Positions 38,043 to 50,458 of a stretch of 64,000 bases of DNA are shown here, piece by piece. The position numbers were made by a program, and so were the translations under genes. The notes under the pieces were generated by a model that saw only the letters and a list, made by a program, of their open reading frames with translations, searched no databases and was not told the origin of the DNA. The DNA is taken from positions 436,501 to 500,500 of the forward strand of contig LR877148.1 in assembly GCA_903995115.1 (NCBI GenBank). Reading direction: 5' to 3'. Every line of letters begins with the position of its first letter. Within the stretch, counting starts at the first letter, position 1. Source of the stretch: Angomonas deanei. Its lineage: Eukaryota; Euglenozoa; Kinetoplastea; Trypanosomatida; Trypanosomatidae.

Positions 38043-38302
38043 TGCCCCCCTTTTTTGTTCCTCATTTTTTTTTGTCGTTGTTTATTTTTGGTTCCTTCAT
38101 GTATGTCTGTTATTTTTGCCCGCTTCCGCTTCGTATGTAAAATTAAACGGAACCGGCGTCCAACACCCATAGTCATGAGCTACATCCTTTGTCATGTGAT
38201 GGTTCATTATGATGTATGAATGGCGTGCACTAGTTTTGGTTTTACTTGCGTAACATTCACCCTATTTCTCTTCATTGGGTTCCTCTAGTATACACCAACA
38301 AT

Positions 38303-39905
38303 ATGGATAGTTTTGTCCAAACGGAAAGTGCCACAGACGAAATCCTCGACTGGAAAACGTTTGCAGGTGGACGAACAGACCGAATCCGAAGTAGAAAAGG
38401 TCCAATTCTCTTCGTCTACCACGACAAAGTCGCTGGAATGGGAGCTGTACAAAAGGATCGACACCGAGTCCTCTACCAGCAGTCTGTGGTTTCTCTCCCT
38501 CGTATCGCACAATGAGCCACTCATGAAGGCGGCGGCGCATCTGTACCTGCAGTTCAGTAATAACTACTGCGGTGTGGTACGCAACAAGTTATTGCATGTG
38601 GACCAGTTGCAAGAAAAACAGCAACTACAGCTTAGTTCCGTGTTGGAATCAAAAACGATTAACAATATGATTGTAAACTCTTCTGTGACGAAGAATATTA
38701 TTTTGCAGCACGAAAAGGAGCTGCTTGCGCTTCAGAATTACTTTGACGTCAACGAGCGGAAGCTGGAACTTCAGTTGAAGAGTGATATCCTAGCCGTTCT
38801 CAAGGCGTCCGCGCCGGACGCAATCAAGGCGCTCTCCAAAGAGAGCGCACCCACCAGTCCCTCCTCAACGCCGGTTACGGTATCCAAGCGGAGGTTGGAG
38901 TCGATCAGCATTCGCCGCTACAACGCGGTCACCAATATTAGCGAATTCGTTACCGTCCCCGCCCAGACGATTCAACTGACGAACCCATTTCTGGCCAAGC
39001 AGGACGCAAAGTTGCTCCGTTCCGCTGATCCACTGGCGCAGACTATTGTATTGGATGTTTCCCCGTTGAGCTCCCTCAAGGAGTGTGTGTCGTCCTGCTG
39101 TGAGACGGACGGTGACAACAGCAGAAAGGAAGAAGCGGCCTGCGAACACTTGATGCGGCTAGCCCACACCAAAACGTCCATGTTGTTGCTCATCGGGTCC
39201 GAGGAAGAGGCACTGGCGCTTATCCGCTCCATCCCGTCGTGTGAACTCTTGCTGAGCGGCAGCTGCAAGGATGGGTTCACACCACTAAAGGGACATGACG
39301 TTCTGAAAGTCCTCTTCACCACACGACTGTGGGGCGCTAATGTCATTCTGCTGTGCGACAGGGCGTCGGGGGCAAGCGGTGTGATGACGCAGTGTATTCA
39401 CGATGTGCTGAATCTCTCCTCTTCGTGGAACATTGACATGCTGTCAGTTGGTATTTTAGGGGCCAACCCCATTGACGCCGTAAAAAGCGGACCGCCATCG
39501 CCGGCGATGCTGTTGGTGTCGGAGGTGCTGCGTCAACTGCGGAGTGGGATTAGTAAAGTGGTATTGGAGCGATCTGGTGTCAAGTTGCCGCAGCTCTGGA
39601 CCGTCCAGGATGAGGAGCTCCTCTCGCGGGATTACTGGGATGATGGGGTGCACAGTGGGTCTATCCCGTTGGCGGTGGGGGCGAGGCAGCATAAGGGGAA
39701 GAAGGGGAAAGGGATGCCAATGGGTGAAGTACGGTTCAACTCCACCACTGCCATTCGTGTTTTTCTGCCACTCCGTACGGAAGCATTTCACTCCCGCCGT
39801 AAGGTGAATTCTCCAAGCAACGAGGATACGACGGCAGCGAATGGGGAGAACCCTCTTGTTGATTTACTCCGGTATATATTTGGTGACGCTGCTGTTTTGC
39901 TTTAA
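38303..39905 (+). CDS. Unknown protein, frame broken near the start
   Basis: About 534 residues. The long frame has no ATG at its upstream end; the only nearby ATG is 38303 in the neighbouring frame, MDSFVQTE. Removing one T of the TTTT at 38311-38314 gives MDSLSKRKVPQTKSSTGKR, which joins smoothly. The N-terminal 60 residues are basic/Ser-rich, then a helical region, then a C-terminal part with LLLIGSEEEALALIRSIP and NVILLCDRASGASGVMTQ, which look like alternating strands and helices of an alpha/beta fold. No family recognised. Confidence 0.6.
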
Positions 39906-40088
39906 GCGCTGCGTAGATGGCCGAGCAAAAAAAAAAAAAAAAGACGAAAGAAATAAAAAAATATTATGTATGGATCTCTATTTTTGATATTCCTGATAAT
40001 GACCAATATCCCCCCTCTCTCTTCTCACTGTTCTCCACATGATATTAGTATTTTACGTCTTTTAACGGTATACGTTCAATAATTCCCA

Positions 40089-41738
40089 ATGAGTTCTCTC
40101 CGCAGAAGTCGCTCCACCACCCCCAAGCCCCGCGCCTCCAAGGCTGTGGTCAACGTGCCTCCCCCGGAACAGCGCCAGGAGGACCTCTGGAACGGCCACA
40201 TTGAGCGCGTCACCGCGGAGCTCAAGCGTATCCGCGAGGAGCGCCTGAAGCCCCTGGAGGAGCGTTACCAGTACCAGCTGTACAAGCCCAACGACTTTGA
40301 TGGTGAGCTCACCCAGCGTCAGCCCATGATCACCTTCCTCGGCCCCTTCTCCTCTGGTAAGTCCACCTTCATCAACTACCTCCTCCAGAACGACAAGGCC
40401 CTCGCCACCGGACCCCAGCCCGTGACGGACAAGTTCCAGGTCATCATGTACGGCGAACGCCTCCAACAGGTGACCGGCCGTGTCCTCTTGTCTGACCAGA
40501 ACTTACCCTTCTCTCAGCTAGACTCACTCGGCGAGGGATTTGTAGACCGTATCTGTGGTGTGACGGCCCCCCACCCCGTTCTTCGCAGCTGCATCCTTGT
40601 AGACAGCCCTGGTATCCTCGAGGCCGCCGGTGACTCCCGCGCCCGCCCCTACAACTTCACCAAGGCCAGCAAGTGGTTCGTCGAGCACAGTGACCTCGTG
40701 TTCATCATGTTCGACCCCACCAAGCTCGACCTCGGTGCGGAGATGAAGGCGCTCTTCTCCCTCATCCTGAAGGGCAGCGAGCACAAGTTCCGCATTATCA
40801 TGAACAAGGCCGATACCGTGGAGCCCACCGAACTCCTCCGTGTCTACGGTTCCCTCTTCTGGAACCTCTCCAACGTCATCTCCACCACCGAGCCCCCGCG
40901 TATCTACGTCAGCAGCTTCTGGGACCAGCCCTACAGGGAAGGTACCGACTACGAGCTCTTCGACGAGGAGAAGGAGGAGCTGCTCAAGGAGATTATTGAT
41001 GTCGTCCCCCTCAGCTCCGTCGACAACCGTGTGACCAAGATGATCAAGCGGTGCAACGACGTGCTAGGGTATGCCCTGATTGCCTCCGCCTACAGAGAGG
41101 CCCAAGACAAGGTGATCGGTAGGGACAAGGCGAGGAAAAAGTTCTGGGAGCAGTACCCCACCATGGTCAAGGAGACCGCCGCCCGCTGCAAGGTCAACGA
41201 GACCATCTTCCCCCCGTACGATGTGCGCGAGGCCCTGGAGAAGATAGACGCGCTTGAGCTGCCCGATATTGCCAAGCTGGAGAAGAAGGGTTGGGTGGAG
41301 CTCATGAAGACGACCGTCAAGGAGGACCTCCCCAAGCTGCTGCAGGAGCCCATCAAGCAGTACAGCCTGAACGACCCTCGTGTCCGCCGTAACTCTGCCG
41401 AGGCCAACGTCCCTTATAGAGCTTCCCTTCAGCCCGGCGGCCTTCAGGGCGGTTTCGCGTCTACCGCCAACTTTGGTGGTTCCGCGTACAACCAGTACAA
41501 CCAGCAGAGAGGCACCATCGCCAGCTTCCGCCCCGCGACGTCTCGCAGCAACATGAACGGTTCCTACGCCGGCTCCCAGGCTTTTGGTAACTCCATGATG
41601 GCGGGTAACAATATGGATACCGCCTCCATGCAGGCCATCATTGAGCAGCAGCAGCAACAACTGCAGCAGCAGCAGCAGGATCAGGAGCAGATGATGGTCT
41701 CCATGATGAAGATGATGCAGGAGCTCAACAACATTTAA
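40089..41738 (+). CDS. EHD/dynamin-like GTPase without EH domain
   Basis: 549 residues. The P-loop is GPFSSGKST (85-93; EHD form GQYSTGKTT). The DSPGI motif, PYNFTKASKWFVEHSDLVF, FDPTKLDLGAEM, MNKADTVEPTELLRVYGSLFW and YVSSFWDQPY all track the EHD GTPase. The helical stalk continues to about residue 440. The usual C-terminal EH domain is replaced by an Asn/Gln/Ser-rich tail with a Q-rich block (residues about 519-540). EHD proteins tubulate and cut endosomal and surface membranes; EH domains bind NPF partners, so recruitment must differ. Codons are strongly C-ending, like the ribosomal protein gene, suggesting very high expression. Confidence 0.88.
   Translation: MSSLRRSRSTTPKPRASKAVVNVPPPEQRQEDLWNGHIERVTAELKRIREERLKPLEERYQYQLYKPNDFDGELTQRQPMITFLGPFSSGKSTFINYLLQNDKALATGPQPVTDKFQVIMYGERLQQVTGRVLLSDQNLPFSQLDSLGEGFVDRICGVTAPHPVLRSCILVDSPGILEAAGDSRARPYNFTKASKWFVEHSDLVFIMFDPTKLDLGAEMKALFSLILKGSEHKFRIIMNKADTVEPTELLRVYGSLFWNLSNVISTTEPPRIYVSSFWDQPYREGTDYELFDEEKEELLKEIIDVVPLSSVDNRVTKMIKRCNDVLGYALIASAYREAQDKVIGRDKARKKFWEQYPTMVKETAARCKVNETIFPPYDVREALEKIDALELPDIAKLEKKGWVELMKTTVKEDLPKLLQEPIKQYSLNDPRVRRNSAEANVPYRASLQPGGLQGGFASTANFGGSAYNQYNQQRGTIASFRPATSRSNMNGSYAGSQAFGNSMMAGNNMDTASMQAIIEQQQQQLQQQQQDQEQMMVSMMKMMQELNNI
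41645..41690 (+). repeat. CAG/CAA poly-Gln tract
   Basis: A run of CAG and CAA codons in the EHD-like gene encodes two Gln runs split by a Leu. Confidence 0.75.
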
Positions 41739-42554
41739 AGGCAAATGAATAAAAAAAGATCCGCAAAACACTTTTTTATTTTTATTTTGCGTGTGTGTGT
41801 TTTTGTTTTCTCCCATCACTTCTTCCCCAAGTTTTCCAGCATTTTTTTTTTCTTTTTTTACATGATTTGTTTGATTTTTTGGGTTTTGGGGTACCTGTAG
41901 ATTTATTTTGACCTACCCCAATTTTTTTTTTTTATTCCGCATATATTTTCATTTCGGTTCATATGCGATATGACTGTACCATTGTCCCTGTAACGAACCG
42001 ACTTTTGAAAAAAAAAAAAAAATGGCAGCATATCACTATATATCAGCCAAAACCAGCAATTTGCTAAATATGAGTGGGTAAAGATAAGAATGTAGAATTT
42101 AAGGATATGAATAAATAATAATAAGAATGAATAATATTAAAGAATGCATCTGTACTTTACGGATGTTTTTTCATTTAGTATTGTTGTATTCCCATCTTCC
42201 CAATGTACATACACTATAAGGAAATTCACCTGTAGTTCTTTGCCGTAGATTTTTTTGTTGTTTTTTTTTTTTAAAAAAAGAAAAAGAAAAAAAAAAGGTA
42301 TTCAAGCATTAACCATTTTAAAAGACATCGTATCTAAATTTTTAGGAATATATTGAATTGCGTAGCTTGTGTTTTTGCTGTTTTCCCTTTTGTCAAATGT
42401 GTTTCATTTATTCCTGAAAATTATACTAGCAGTGATTTTATTGGTTTTACAGCAAGTGCATCGTGATGTTCCTTTTCTTTCTGCTCCGGTAAAAGTACTT
42501 CTCTCTCCGTTTTTTTTTTTTTTTTTGAAGTAAAAGAACTGTAATAGACTGTAG
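41739..42554. other. Longest intergenic spacer, AT-rich
   Basis: 816 bases with no supportable gene. Many T/A homopolymers. The strongest acceptor is the C/T tract plus about 18 T at 42498-42530. Confidence 0.5.
42498..42530 (+). promoter_or_regulatory. Probable trans-splice acceptor
   Basis: CTTCTCTCTCCG then a long T run and GAAG; ATG 42555 is the first downstream start. Confidence 0.55.
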
Positions 42555-44689
42555 ATGGAGAAACGAGCCAGAGAGGAGGTGTTGGACGACGGCACACTGA
42601 AAAAAACACGGACGGAAATAAATGTGTGGGATGGGAAGCCACTCTTTCCCGTCGCTACTACAAACTGCTGGAAACCCGTCAACAATTACCGGTTTACGCC
42701 AAAAAAGAACTGATCCAACAAACGGTTTCTCAGCACCCAGTGACGTTACTGGTCGGAGAGACCGGTAGCGGTAAGACGACGCAGGTCCCTCAATTCGTGG
42801 CGGAGCTGCCAGGTTTTGAGAAGATGGTGGCCTGCACACAGCCACGGCGACTGGCATCCATCTCTGTTGCCACGCGTGTTGCGGAGGAGATGGATGTGGA
42901 CCTTGGGGAGCAGGCGGGCTACAATGTACGGTTCCAGTCCAAACAGAGCCCCGCCACACGGGTGCTCTTTTTAACCGATGGTATGCTCGTCCGCGAGTTT
43001 GCCTTCGACCGGGATCTGAGCAAGTATAGCTGTGTCATTGTGGATGAAGTACATGAGCGATCGGTGGATACGGATGTGGTGTTGGGGCTCTTAAAACAGC
43101 TGTTAGAGCGCAGACCAACCTTCCGTCTGGTCGTCATGTCTGCGACGTTAGACATTGGAAAATTGCAGCAATTCTTCCCCTCCGCCCCACTTTTGCAAAT
43201 CTCAGGGAGGCGGTTTAAGGTGGAGGTGCTCTACATGCCCACCCCGGTGCCGTCGTCGGTCGAGGCGGCGGTCGCGTGTGTGACACAAATACACCAGAAA
43301 CAACCCGCCGGCGATGTGCTGTGCTTTCTGACGGGGGAGTTTGAAATTGAGACGGCGGTGAAAAACACCAAGGCACAACTGGCCGACGCCCTATTAGAGG
43401 ACGGCGAAGAAAACAGTACCAATGAGAATGCAGCGACTGTGGAGGGGAAACCCCAACAGGTAGTGGTACTCCCATTGTACGCGAATTTACCTCTTATTGA
43501 CCAAGAAAAAATATTCAAGACATACCCTCCCCACGTCAGGAAAATTGTCTTTTCCACCAACCTCGCCGAGACGTCCGTCACGATTGACGGAGTGGTGTAC
43601 GTGGTGGACAGCGGCTATCACAAGCACTCCTTGTTTAGTGCGGAGGGCAGGGTGGATTATCTATTGCCTGCCGTCATCAGCAAAGCGTCGGCGGAGCAGC
43701 GAAAGGGTCGTGCAGGTCGTACTCGGGAGGGAAAGTGCTATCGTCTCTACACCAAAGAGGAGTTCAAGGAATTCCCAGAACAAACCCACCCCGAGATCTT
43801 GCGGTGCAACATTGTCAATGTACTGCTGATGCTGCTGACGGTCGGCGTGACGAACCCGTGCCACTTTCCTTTTATTGATTTCCCGTCTGATGAAAGCCTG
43901 GAAGAGGCGTTTTACGACTTGGTACAATTCGGGGCCGTAGACGGTAATTTGGAGTTGACCGACCTGGGCCGCCAGCTGTCCCAGCTGCCGCTAGATGTGA
44001 GTCTGGCCAAGATGATTCTGAAGGCCTCCACGAATAACTGCGCCGGAGACGCTATCGTCTTGGCGGCCATGCTGGAGGCAGGAAATATCTTTTTACGTCC
44101 TTCTGCCCAACGCGGTGGGGGAGGAGGGGCCAGCCGACACGAGCAGTTCGTCTCCGTCGAGGGGGATCACTTTGCACTCATCAAGGCCTTTCACGCGTAT
44201 CAAGAGAATCGACAAAACGGTACGCAATACTGCTGGGAGAATTATCTGCGCCACCAGTCCCTTGTGCAGGCCAGCCAGATCTACTACCAACTGCTGAACC
44301 ACATGGGGCGCCTGAACCTTCCGAACACCGCCACCTACCGGCCCGACACCGGCACCATGGACACAACGGCCATAAAGAAGTCCCTCATTGAAGGGTTTTT
44401 CATGCAAGTTGCCTTCTATTCAGTGGAGCGGGGCTGCTATATTACGGTGCGGGACGGCAAGCCGATCAAACCGCACCACCACTCCATCATTCACAAGCTT
44501 CACCCGCCCCCGCCGTGGGTTCTGTATGATCGGCTACAAATGCAGGGAGAGGGTGGTGTGTTTTTCCGTGTCGGCTGCACCGTCCGTGTGGAGTGGCTGT
44601 TGGAGGCGAGCGAGTACTTTCGGAATCCGGTGGAGATTACCGACGGTGAGATCGCCCTGACCCTTCGGAAGGCCAATGTCAAACTATAA
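42555..44689 (+). CDS. DHX15: Prp43/DHX15-type DEAH-box helicase, frame broken near the start
   Basis: About 712 residues. The start MEKRAREEVLDDGTLKK at 42555 is in one frame, and the rest is in the next from about 42645. One more T in 42645-42647 joins KPLF to SRRYYKLLETRQQLPV, matching the NPFxxxxYSxRYYxIL region of Prp43. Motifs: GETGSGKTT, TQPRRLASIS, VDEVHERS (family DEAH, here DEVH), SATLD, STNLAETSVTIDGVVYVVD, and QRKGRAGRTREGKCYRLYT. The winged-helix, ratchet and OB-fold regions follow, including GYF/GFFMQVA and WVLYDRLQMQ. Prp43 dismantles spliceosomes and works in ribosome biogenesis, both relevant to a trans-splicing organism. Confidence 0.92.
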
Positions 44690-44861
44690 TGAGCTTGTGT
44701 GTACAGTAGTTATTATTATTATTTGTATTTCGCAACGAAATGTACTCGTTTTTTAGAACACGAAGCAGAACGATATTCCCAGAAATAACATTTTGTTCTC
44801 TCTATCCTTTTTCTCTTTTTGCCAGTAGATTTAACCACATAAATCGCACACTACACATAGA

Positions 44862-47800
44862 ATGACTCATCCGTTACCGGTGAAAAAGACAGATCAAATA
44901 CAAATTGAGATTGTCGACGAAGATGGCAAGACGTCCATCCAGAAACCAGTCAACATAGATGAAATTTTGAAGCAAGAGGATCACACATTAGATATTGGTC
45001 ACAATATTCGTCTTCGCGTGGAGGAGTTCAACCCCGACGAGGACTACGAAGATGATAATATAGAGGAAAGTGAGGATTCCAGCGACTCGTCGACATTCGA
45101 TGGCGACCACCTCTCTACCGATCCTCCTCCCGGTACACAGGCGGGCGGCTGGTATGAGGTGCTGAACGCCCTACGCAAGGAGCACGACGAAACCGTCCGA
45201 GAGGAGAAGCGCAAGAACATTCAGGGCGGCATGCTCATCAAGCACTTGTCCACCGCCACCCCACTGAAGAAGTTCACCCGTCAAGAGGAGGTAGAAAACA
45301 AGTCCCTTGATACGCAGATGGTGGAGGAGGGCCTGAAGCTGGCGGCGAGCGCCTCTGAAAAGTCGCGGCATGAGGTGTGGTCGTCCCTGTCCCCACCGCC
45401 ACCGGTGCCGGAGCGTGACTACCAACACCTTCAGTACGTCTCCGCGCACCCCATCAGCATTCGCCACTTTCGTCCGCCGGCGCTCACGTTCCATGCCATG
45501 ACGTCGTATATCTCCGCCAAGGATAAGTGCCGGCGTATTCTCGTCTACGGCGGTGTTGGTATCGCCGGGAAGGCCGTCGAGCAGGAGTTGTACGAATACT
45601 CTCTCTTGACGTTGAACTGGAGAAGAGTGGAAGGAAAGCAATTCGTCCCCGCCGGTCATTACGGGCACGCCATGACGATTGTCGAGCCACTCGATAAGCT
45701 GGTGCTCATTGGCGGTATCGGCCCGGGTGGCATCCTGTCCGTAGACAAGACAGTGATGGAGGATCCTTTGAGGGCCGCACGATCCAACTACTTACTGCCG
45801 GTCGGCTGCCGAACCAACCAATCCGCGGAGAGGCAATTATCGAATGGCTATCCAACGACACGGGAGAATAACACGGCGACCGGGATCGGCTTCGTGCCGT
45901 ACCTCTTTGACATGACTCTCAGCACGCAGGCCTGGCGGGCGGTGCAGACGTCTGTCGTGTTCCCCTTGGTGTACCACACCGCCGTTTCTTTTGGGACTCA
46001 GGTGTACGTCTTTGGTGGTCTGTCGGAAACCTTGGAGGTGCAGGACAACCTCATCGTCGTGAACGTGGAGGACTACTCGGTCCGTCGAGTCCTGCCGAGA
46101 GGAAAAGAAGAGAAGCCATGCGGTCGTTTTCTTCACTCCGCGGTGCGGTTCGGTCTCTACATGATCATCTACGGTGGCTTAAACGAGAAGAATGAAGTGC
46201 TGAACGATGCGTGGGCCTTCGACATGGTCAACAGTCGTTGGGAGAAGCTGCCCTTCTCCGCCGAGGTGGGGGGCCGCGCCGGACACGCTGCGGTGGTGGT
46301 CGGTAGTCGCATGCTGATTTACGGCGGTTTTGACACCTCACTAGAGGAGACGAACATCTCCAACCCGCTCTCCGCCGTCGCGGAGATTAACCTAGTCCCC
46401 ACCACAAAAGGGGAGCATGTCTACAAGGAGTCCATCCGCATCAAGCCAAAAGTTGCCCCCTGTTGCTTTTTCCACCGCCGCACCGTGTGGGGACGACGCC
46501 TCCTTCTTTTCATTTGGTGGTCTTGCGGCCGTGGTCAAGAAGAAGACCAAGGACGCCAAAAAGTCCCGATCTCGGTCCATTACAAAGGAGAAGAGCGCCA
46601 ACCACGAGGAAGAAGAGGACGACAACGACGAAAACAAGTCCAGCGGGGATGTCCTGCTTCAAAAGTACCTGTTGTTCGACGACTGCTTGGTCGTCTCCTT
46701 CAAACAGAAGGTCACCAAGAAGAGCGCCGAGGAAGACGAGGACGAGCCGCAAGTCAATGAGCTTGGTATTGAGATAGACCCCGATGAGCTGCCGGAACAC
46801 TTCAAGGCCTTTGTGCGCCGTCAAGAAGACTTTGTCATGAAGAAGCACGTCGCCGAGACGACTGCCATCAAGAAGATTGAGCTGGAGGAGAAGGAGGGCA
46901 TGGAGCCAACGCTCTACTTGACAGAGGACGAGATCAAGCGCCTCATGGAGAAGAGCGAGCAGTGCTGCGACTCCTTCCTGAATGACTACAAGATGGACTC
47001 CCTGCCTAGCAACGTCCCCGACCGGGAGACCCGCGTACACATTATCGAGGAGTGCATCTCCCTCAGTCGCCAGGTGCGCGATGTGATGAAGTCCATGAAA
47101 GGCTCCGAGGCGGGTGTCACGGCCGTCAAGTCCAAGTCACACCGTATGCGAACGGGTAAGTTTGAAGACTACTCCGCCGCCAAACCCTTTCGACGGGCGA
47201 TGATCAACAATCTCATTACCAACATTAACCACCAACTCGCGCACATGCACCAGCTGAACAAACTACTACGAACGGTGGACTGGGAGGAAAAGGAACAGTT
47301 TACCGATGCGGTCAAAAGATGCAAAACACCGTCAACGATCTGGTGCGGGCTATCAACGCGGTTATGAGCAAGTACATTAAGAACCGTGTGGAGTCTCTCA
47401 TGAAAGGGGTCGACAAGCACAATGAGGTGATGCGGCAGCTGAGGGAGGTGGTGGAGAAGAACCGACACGACAAAATATGGGGCAAGGACGAGGAGAACGA
47501 CAAGCAACGGCAACGGGTGAAAAAAGAGTGGAAGAAGGGAGAAGAGGCAGAAAACCAAAAGCAGCACCCGTCACAGAAGGCCCCCGCGCGGGCTGCCAGC
47601 GCACAACCGAAGCGACATGCGCCCCGACACCGTTCCCAGTCCATCGGTGCTGGTTTCTACAAGGAGGAGGCAAACGTTTCTGTGAAGGTGCTGTCGAACG
47701 AGTGGGATTACTACCTGCAACAGGTGAAGCGCATTGAGCACACCGCCACCGCTCTCCAGCAGCACTGCGAGGCGGGTAAGGCGTCGGGTGCTCAGAGTAC

Positions 47801-50048
47801 CTTTGCCCCGTCTCAACCACTCGTACAGCAGCCGGCACCCCCGCAACAGACTTCACCGCCGCCGCCTGCGGTGCAGGCCTTCCCACCTCCTCCTTCTCTC
47901 CCAGGACAGCCCCCCGCCATGCCCCTTCCCGGTCAACCGCCAGTGTCGCAGCCTCCGTTAGACACCCCATTGCAGAGAGCAGTGCACCCCGAGTTGTTTC
48001 CCCTACCAGGAGCGCCGACGACACAATCCCCACCACCACCAGTAGCAGCGAACACATTGGGCGGAGAGGACATTGGGTCCGCCTCGCCAAAGGAAATTAT
48101 GATTCGTCACTCGAATGAGCTTCGGGATAAGGTGATTGAATTCGCAGCCGACATTGCGGACGGCGCGGAGCACCTCTCGCGGGAGCTACAAGGCGTGCAG
48201 CCGGAAGAAGTAAAGACGAAGAAGAGCACGAAGCAACCTGCCCCTGTAACACCGCCACCGCCACCGGCTGCGGAGCCTGGACTGTTTCCACAGAACCCTC
48301 CGGCTACTGGCCTAGACGCAAAGGCGAAGGAGGAGGAAGGGGTGAAGCGATTGTACAGCCTACGGTTGCCGCTTCTTCGTCCGTTAGGCAGAATGAAGGA
48401 CGACGCCGAAAAGCTGATTCCCAAGGTCGCCCTCATTCGTGTCAATGAATGGGATGGGAACGACTTGGGTGGTGCCCCTCAGGACGCGAAGGCGGTGAAA
48501 CTGCACAGTCAGCTCACCAAGCAGATCTCCTCCTTGTTTCAGCGCATGTCGGCAAGCTTCCTGACGGTGGCGGGTATGCGCAAAAAGGGAGCTAGCCATA
48601 CACGTGACCCTTCTGCACAGAGAAAGAAGACACGTGCCAAATCCGCTGTGGTAGTAGGAGAGCGACAGGAGAAACCAGCCGCTGATAGGCCGTACAGTTT
48701 TGGTGGAGCAGAAACTAGAAGTAGTAGCTCCTCCTCAGATAACGCTCCCCCGCGCGTGGCCGCCCCAACGCTTAACGCGGCGTTGGGCGGAGGTAGCCAA
48801 CCCCCAGCCGTCTCCCGTGGTGTGACCAGCTTACCGCCATCTGCCCCTGGCGCTAGTGCGGGCAGTAAGACGTCGTCATCCAGTAAGAAGACGACGGCCG
48901 GCGCGCCCCGTCTGAAGGCGGAAGTAAACCAAAAGCCGAAATCCAAGTCCCTGGCGCCCGTTCCCTACTCGCTCAACAGCCACTCGGTGCAACTCGGTAC
49001 GCTGCCTTCCGGTATTGAAGAAGATGCCCCCAAAACCAACAAGCAAGCTGTTCCGCTCATCTCCATGGATGTGTTTCAGATTCCAACCACGGTAGAGCCC
49101 TCTTCATCCGGTGCAGTGCGTCAGCCCTCTGCGGAGGTGGCCCCCGCTGGTGTTGGAGAGGTGAAGACGGTCTCCAACCCACCGACGACCCCTGTGCCCT
49201 TCTGGGGTGCCCCAGCAGTCCGACCAGCGGACCAGCCAGGAGCAAAGCCAGTCTACGCGAATGAGTGGAGCGTGGCCAACCCACAGAAGGTGGCCCAGTA
49301 TGAGCAAGCGAGTGGCGTACCAAAGGGGACCCCGACCCCAGCGGACCCCTCGCAGAAGAAGGACGACACTGTACAGGTGGGCGCGATTGCGGTGGCGACG
49401 GGGGCAGGTATGGTACACATCCCAGTTGGTCCCAAAGAAGAGCCACCCGCGACCACCACGGACGAGGATAAGCCACGACGCTCCACCATCTTAGCGCTCA
49501 CGCAAATGAGCAGTGGGAAGGAAATGGAAGACCACCGGACGACGGCCACCAGTGTGGCGCCAGGGGCGTTCCTCGTGAATCAAGACTACTTTGAGGAGCG
49601 GGTGCCACCCGTGGCAGAGAGTGCACAGGCGAATAAGGGGAAAGCGTCCTGGGCGGACGCCGAGGAGGACTACTTCTACTTTGGCAAACAGCAAGTCGAG
49701 GAGCCGGCGACGTCTATCCCGGCGGAGAAGCCATCTAGTGGCGAACAGAGCACTAGCCCACGCACGGTGGTACGACAGTATCCGGCCTACACGGTGTCGC
49801 CGCCGATTGGTAGCACGTTAGCATCTCAGAATGTGAATGCACAAAAGAAACGGACACCGAGTGCCAAGAAGGCCTCGTCCAAAACGTCTAGCGCCCCCAC
49901 CTCCCTGACGACGCACCGTCAGACCATTAGTAGTCAAAGTAAGATGCGCCCTCCAGGGACGGCGAGGGAGATTGAAAAGTCTCACTTGACGCCAGGGGAG
50001 CGGAAGATATTGGAGGCCAGAGAGCGCCTTAGTCGCAAGGTGAAATAA
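44862..50048 (+). CDS. Long Kelch-repeat protein with Pro-rich tail, frame broken twice
   Basis: About 1,729 residues across three frames. An acidic N-terminus (about 1-190) precedes a Kelch propeller with five visible (Y/F/I)GG units at about 225, 280, 381, 431 and 482. A charged middle region contains Lys/Glu runs and a helical segment (about 720-900). From about 980 the protein is Pro/Ala/Ser-rich and disordered; the last 40 residues are basic. Frame changes at CCCCC 46456-46460 (one extra C) and AAAA 47314-47317 (one missing A) are each repaired by a one-base change to VAPVAFSTAA and AVKKMQNTVN. Kelch domains bind proteins; the target is unknown. Confidence 0.7.
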
Positions 50049-50458
50049 GTGAAATAAAGCACCGAACAATAGATTTACATATAGATGTCCTGGTGTCGTA
50101 CACGAAAGTCAATAGAGCACACACACCAGTTCATGTTATCATCTTCTTGAATATACAAAGAATACAATAGCACAATAGATTTTTTTAAAAAATGATAGCT
50201 TTGTTCATACATTTTTTTTTCCAGAATATTGATTGTTGTGGAATAGACTGTCGTTCTATACCTTTTTCAATCCAATTTGTGCATGCTCATTCAACAACTC
50301 TATCACTCCTTTCTCTTCCTCTTATTATTAGCCGCTAACCCATTACTTTGTGGTAACCTTGGCGTAAAAGAAAACGAGCATAAAGTACTTTTAGTTATTT
50401 GATTATTTTTACTATTTTTAACCCGACCTAAAAAAAAAAAAAATAGATATTAGCGTAA
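50049..50458. other. Intergenic spacer
   Basis: No gene seen. AT-rich, with a C/T stretch near 50300-50330. Confidence 0.5.

Noticed and set aside
47398-48090. 230-codon minus-strand frame (and others near 19379, 15041 and 42447)
   Set aside because: Arg/Pro/Ser-rich shadows of strong + strand genes with no recognisable domains.
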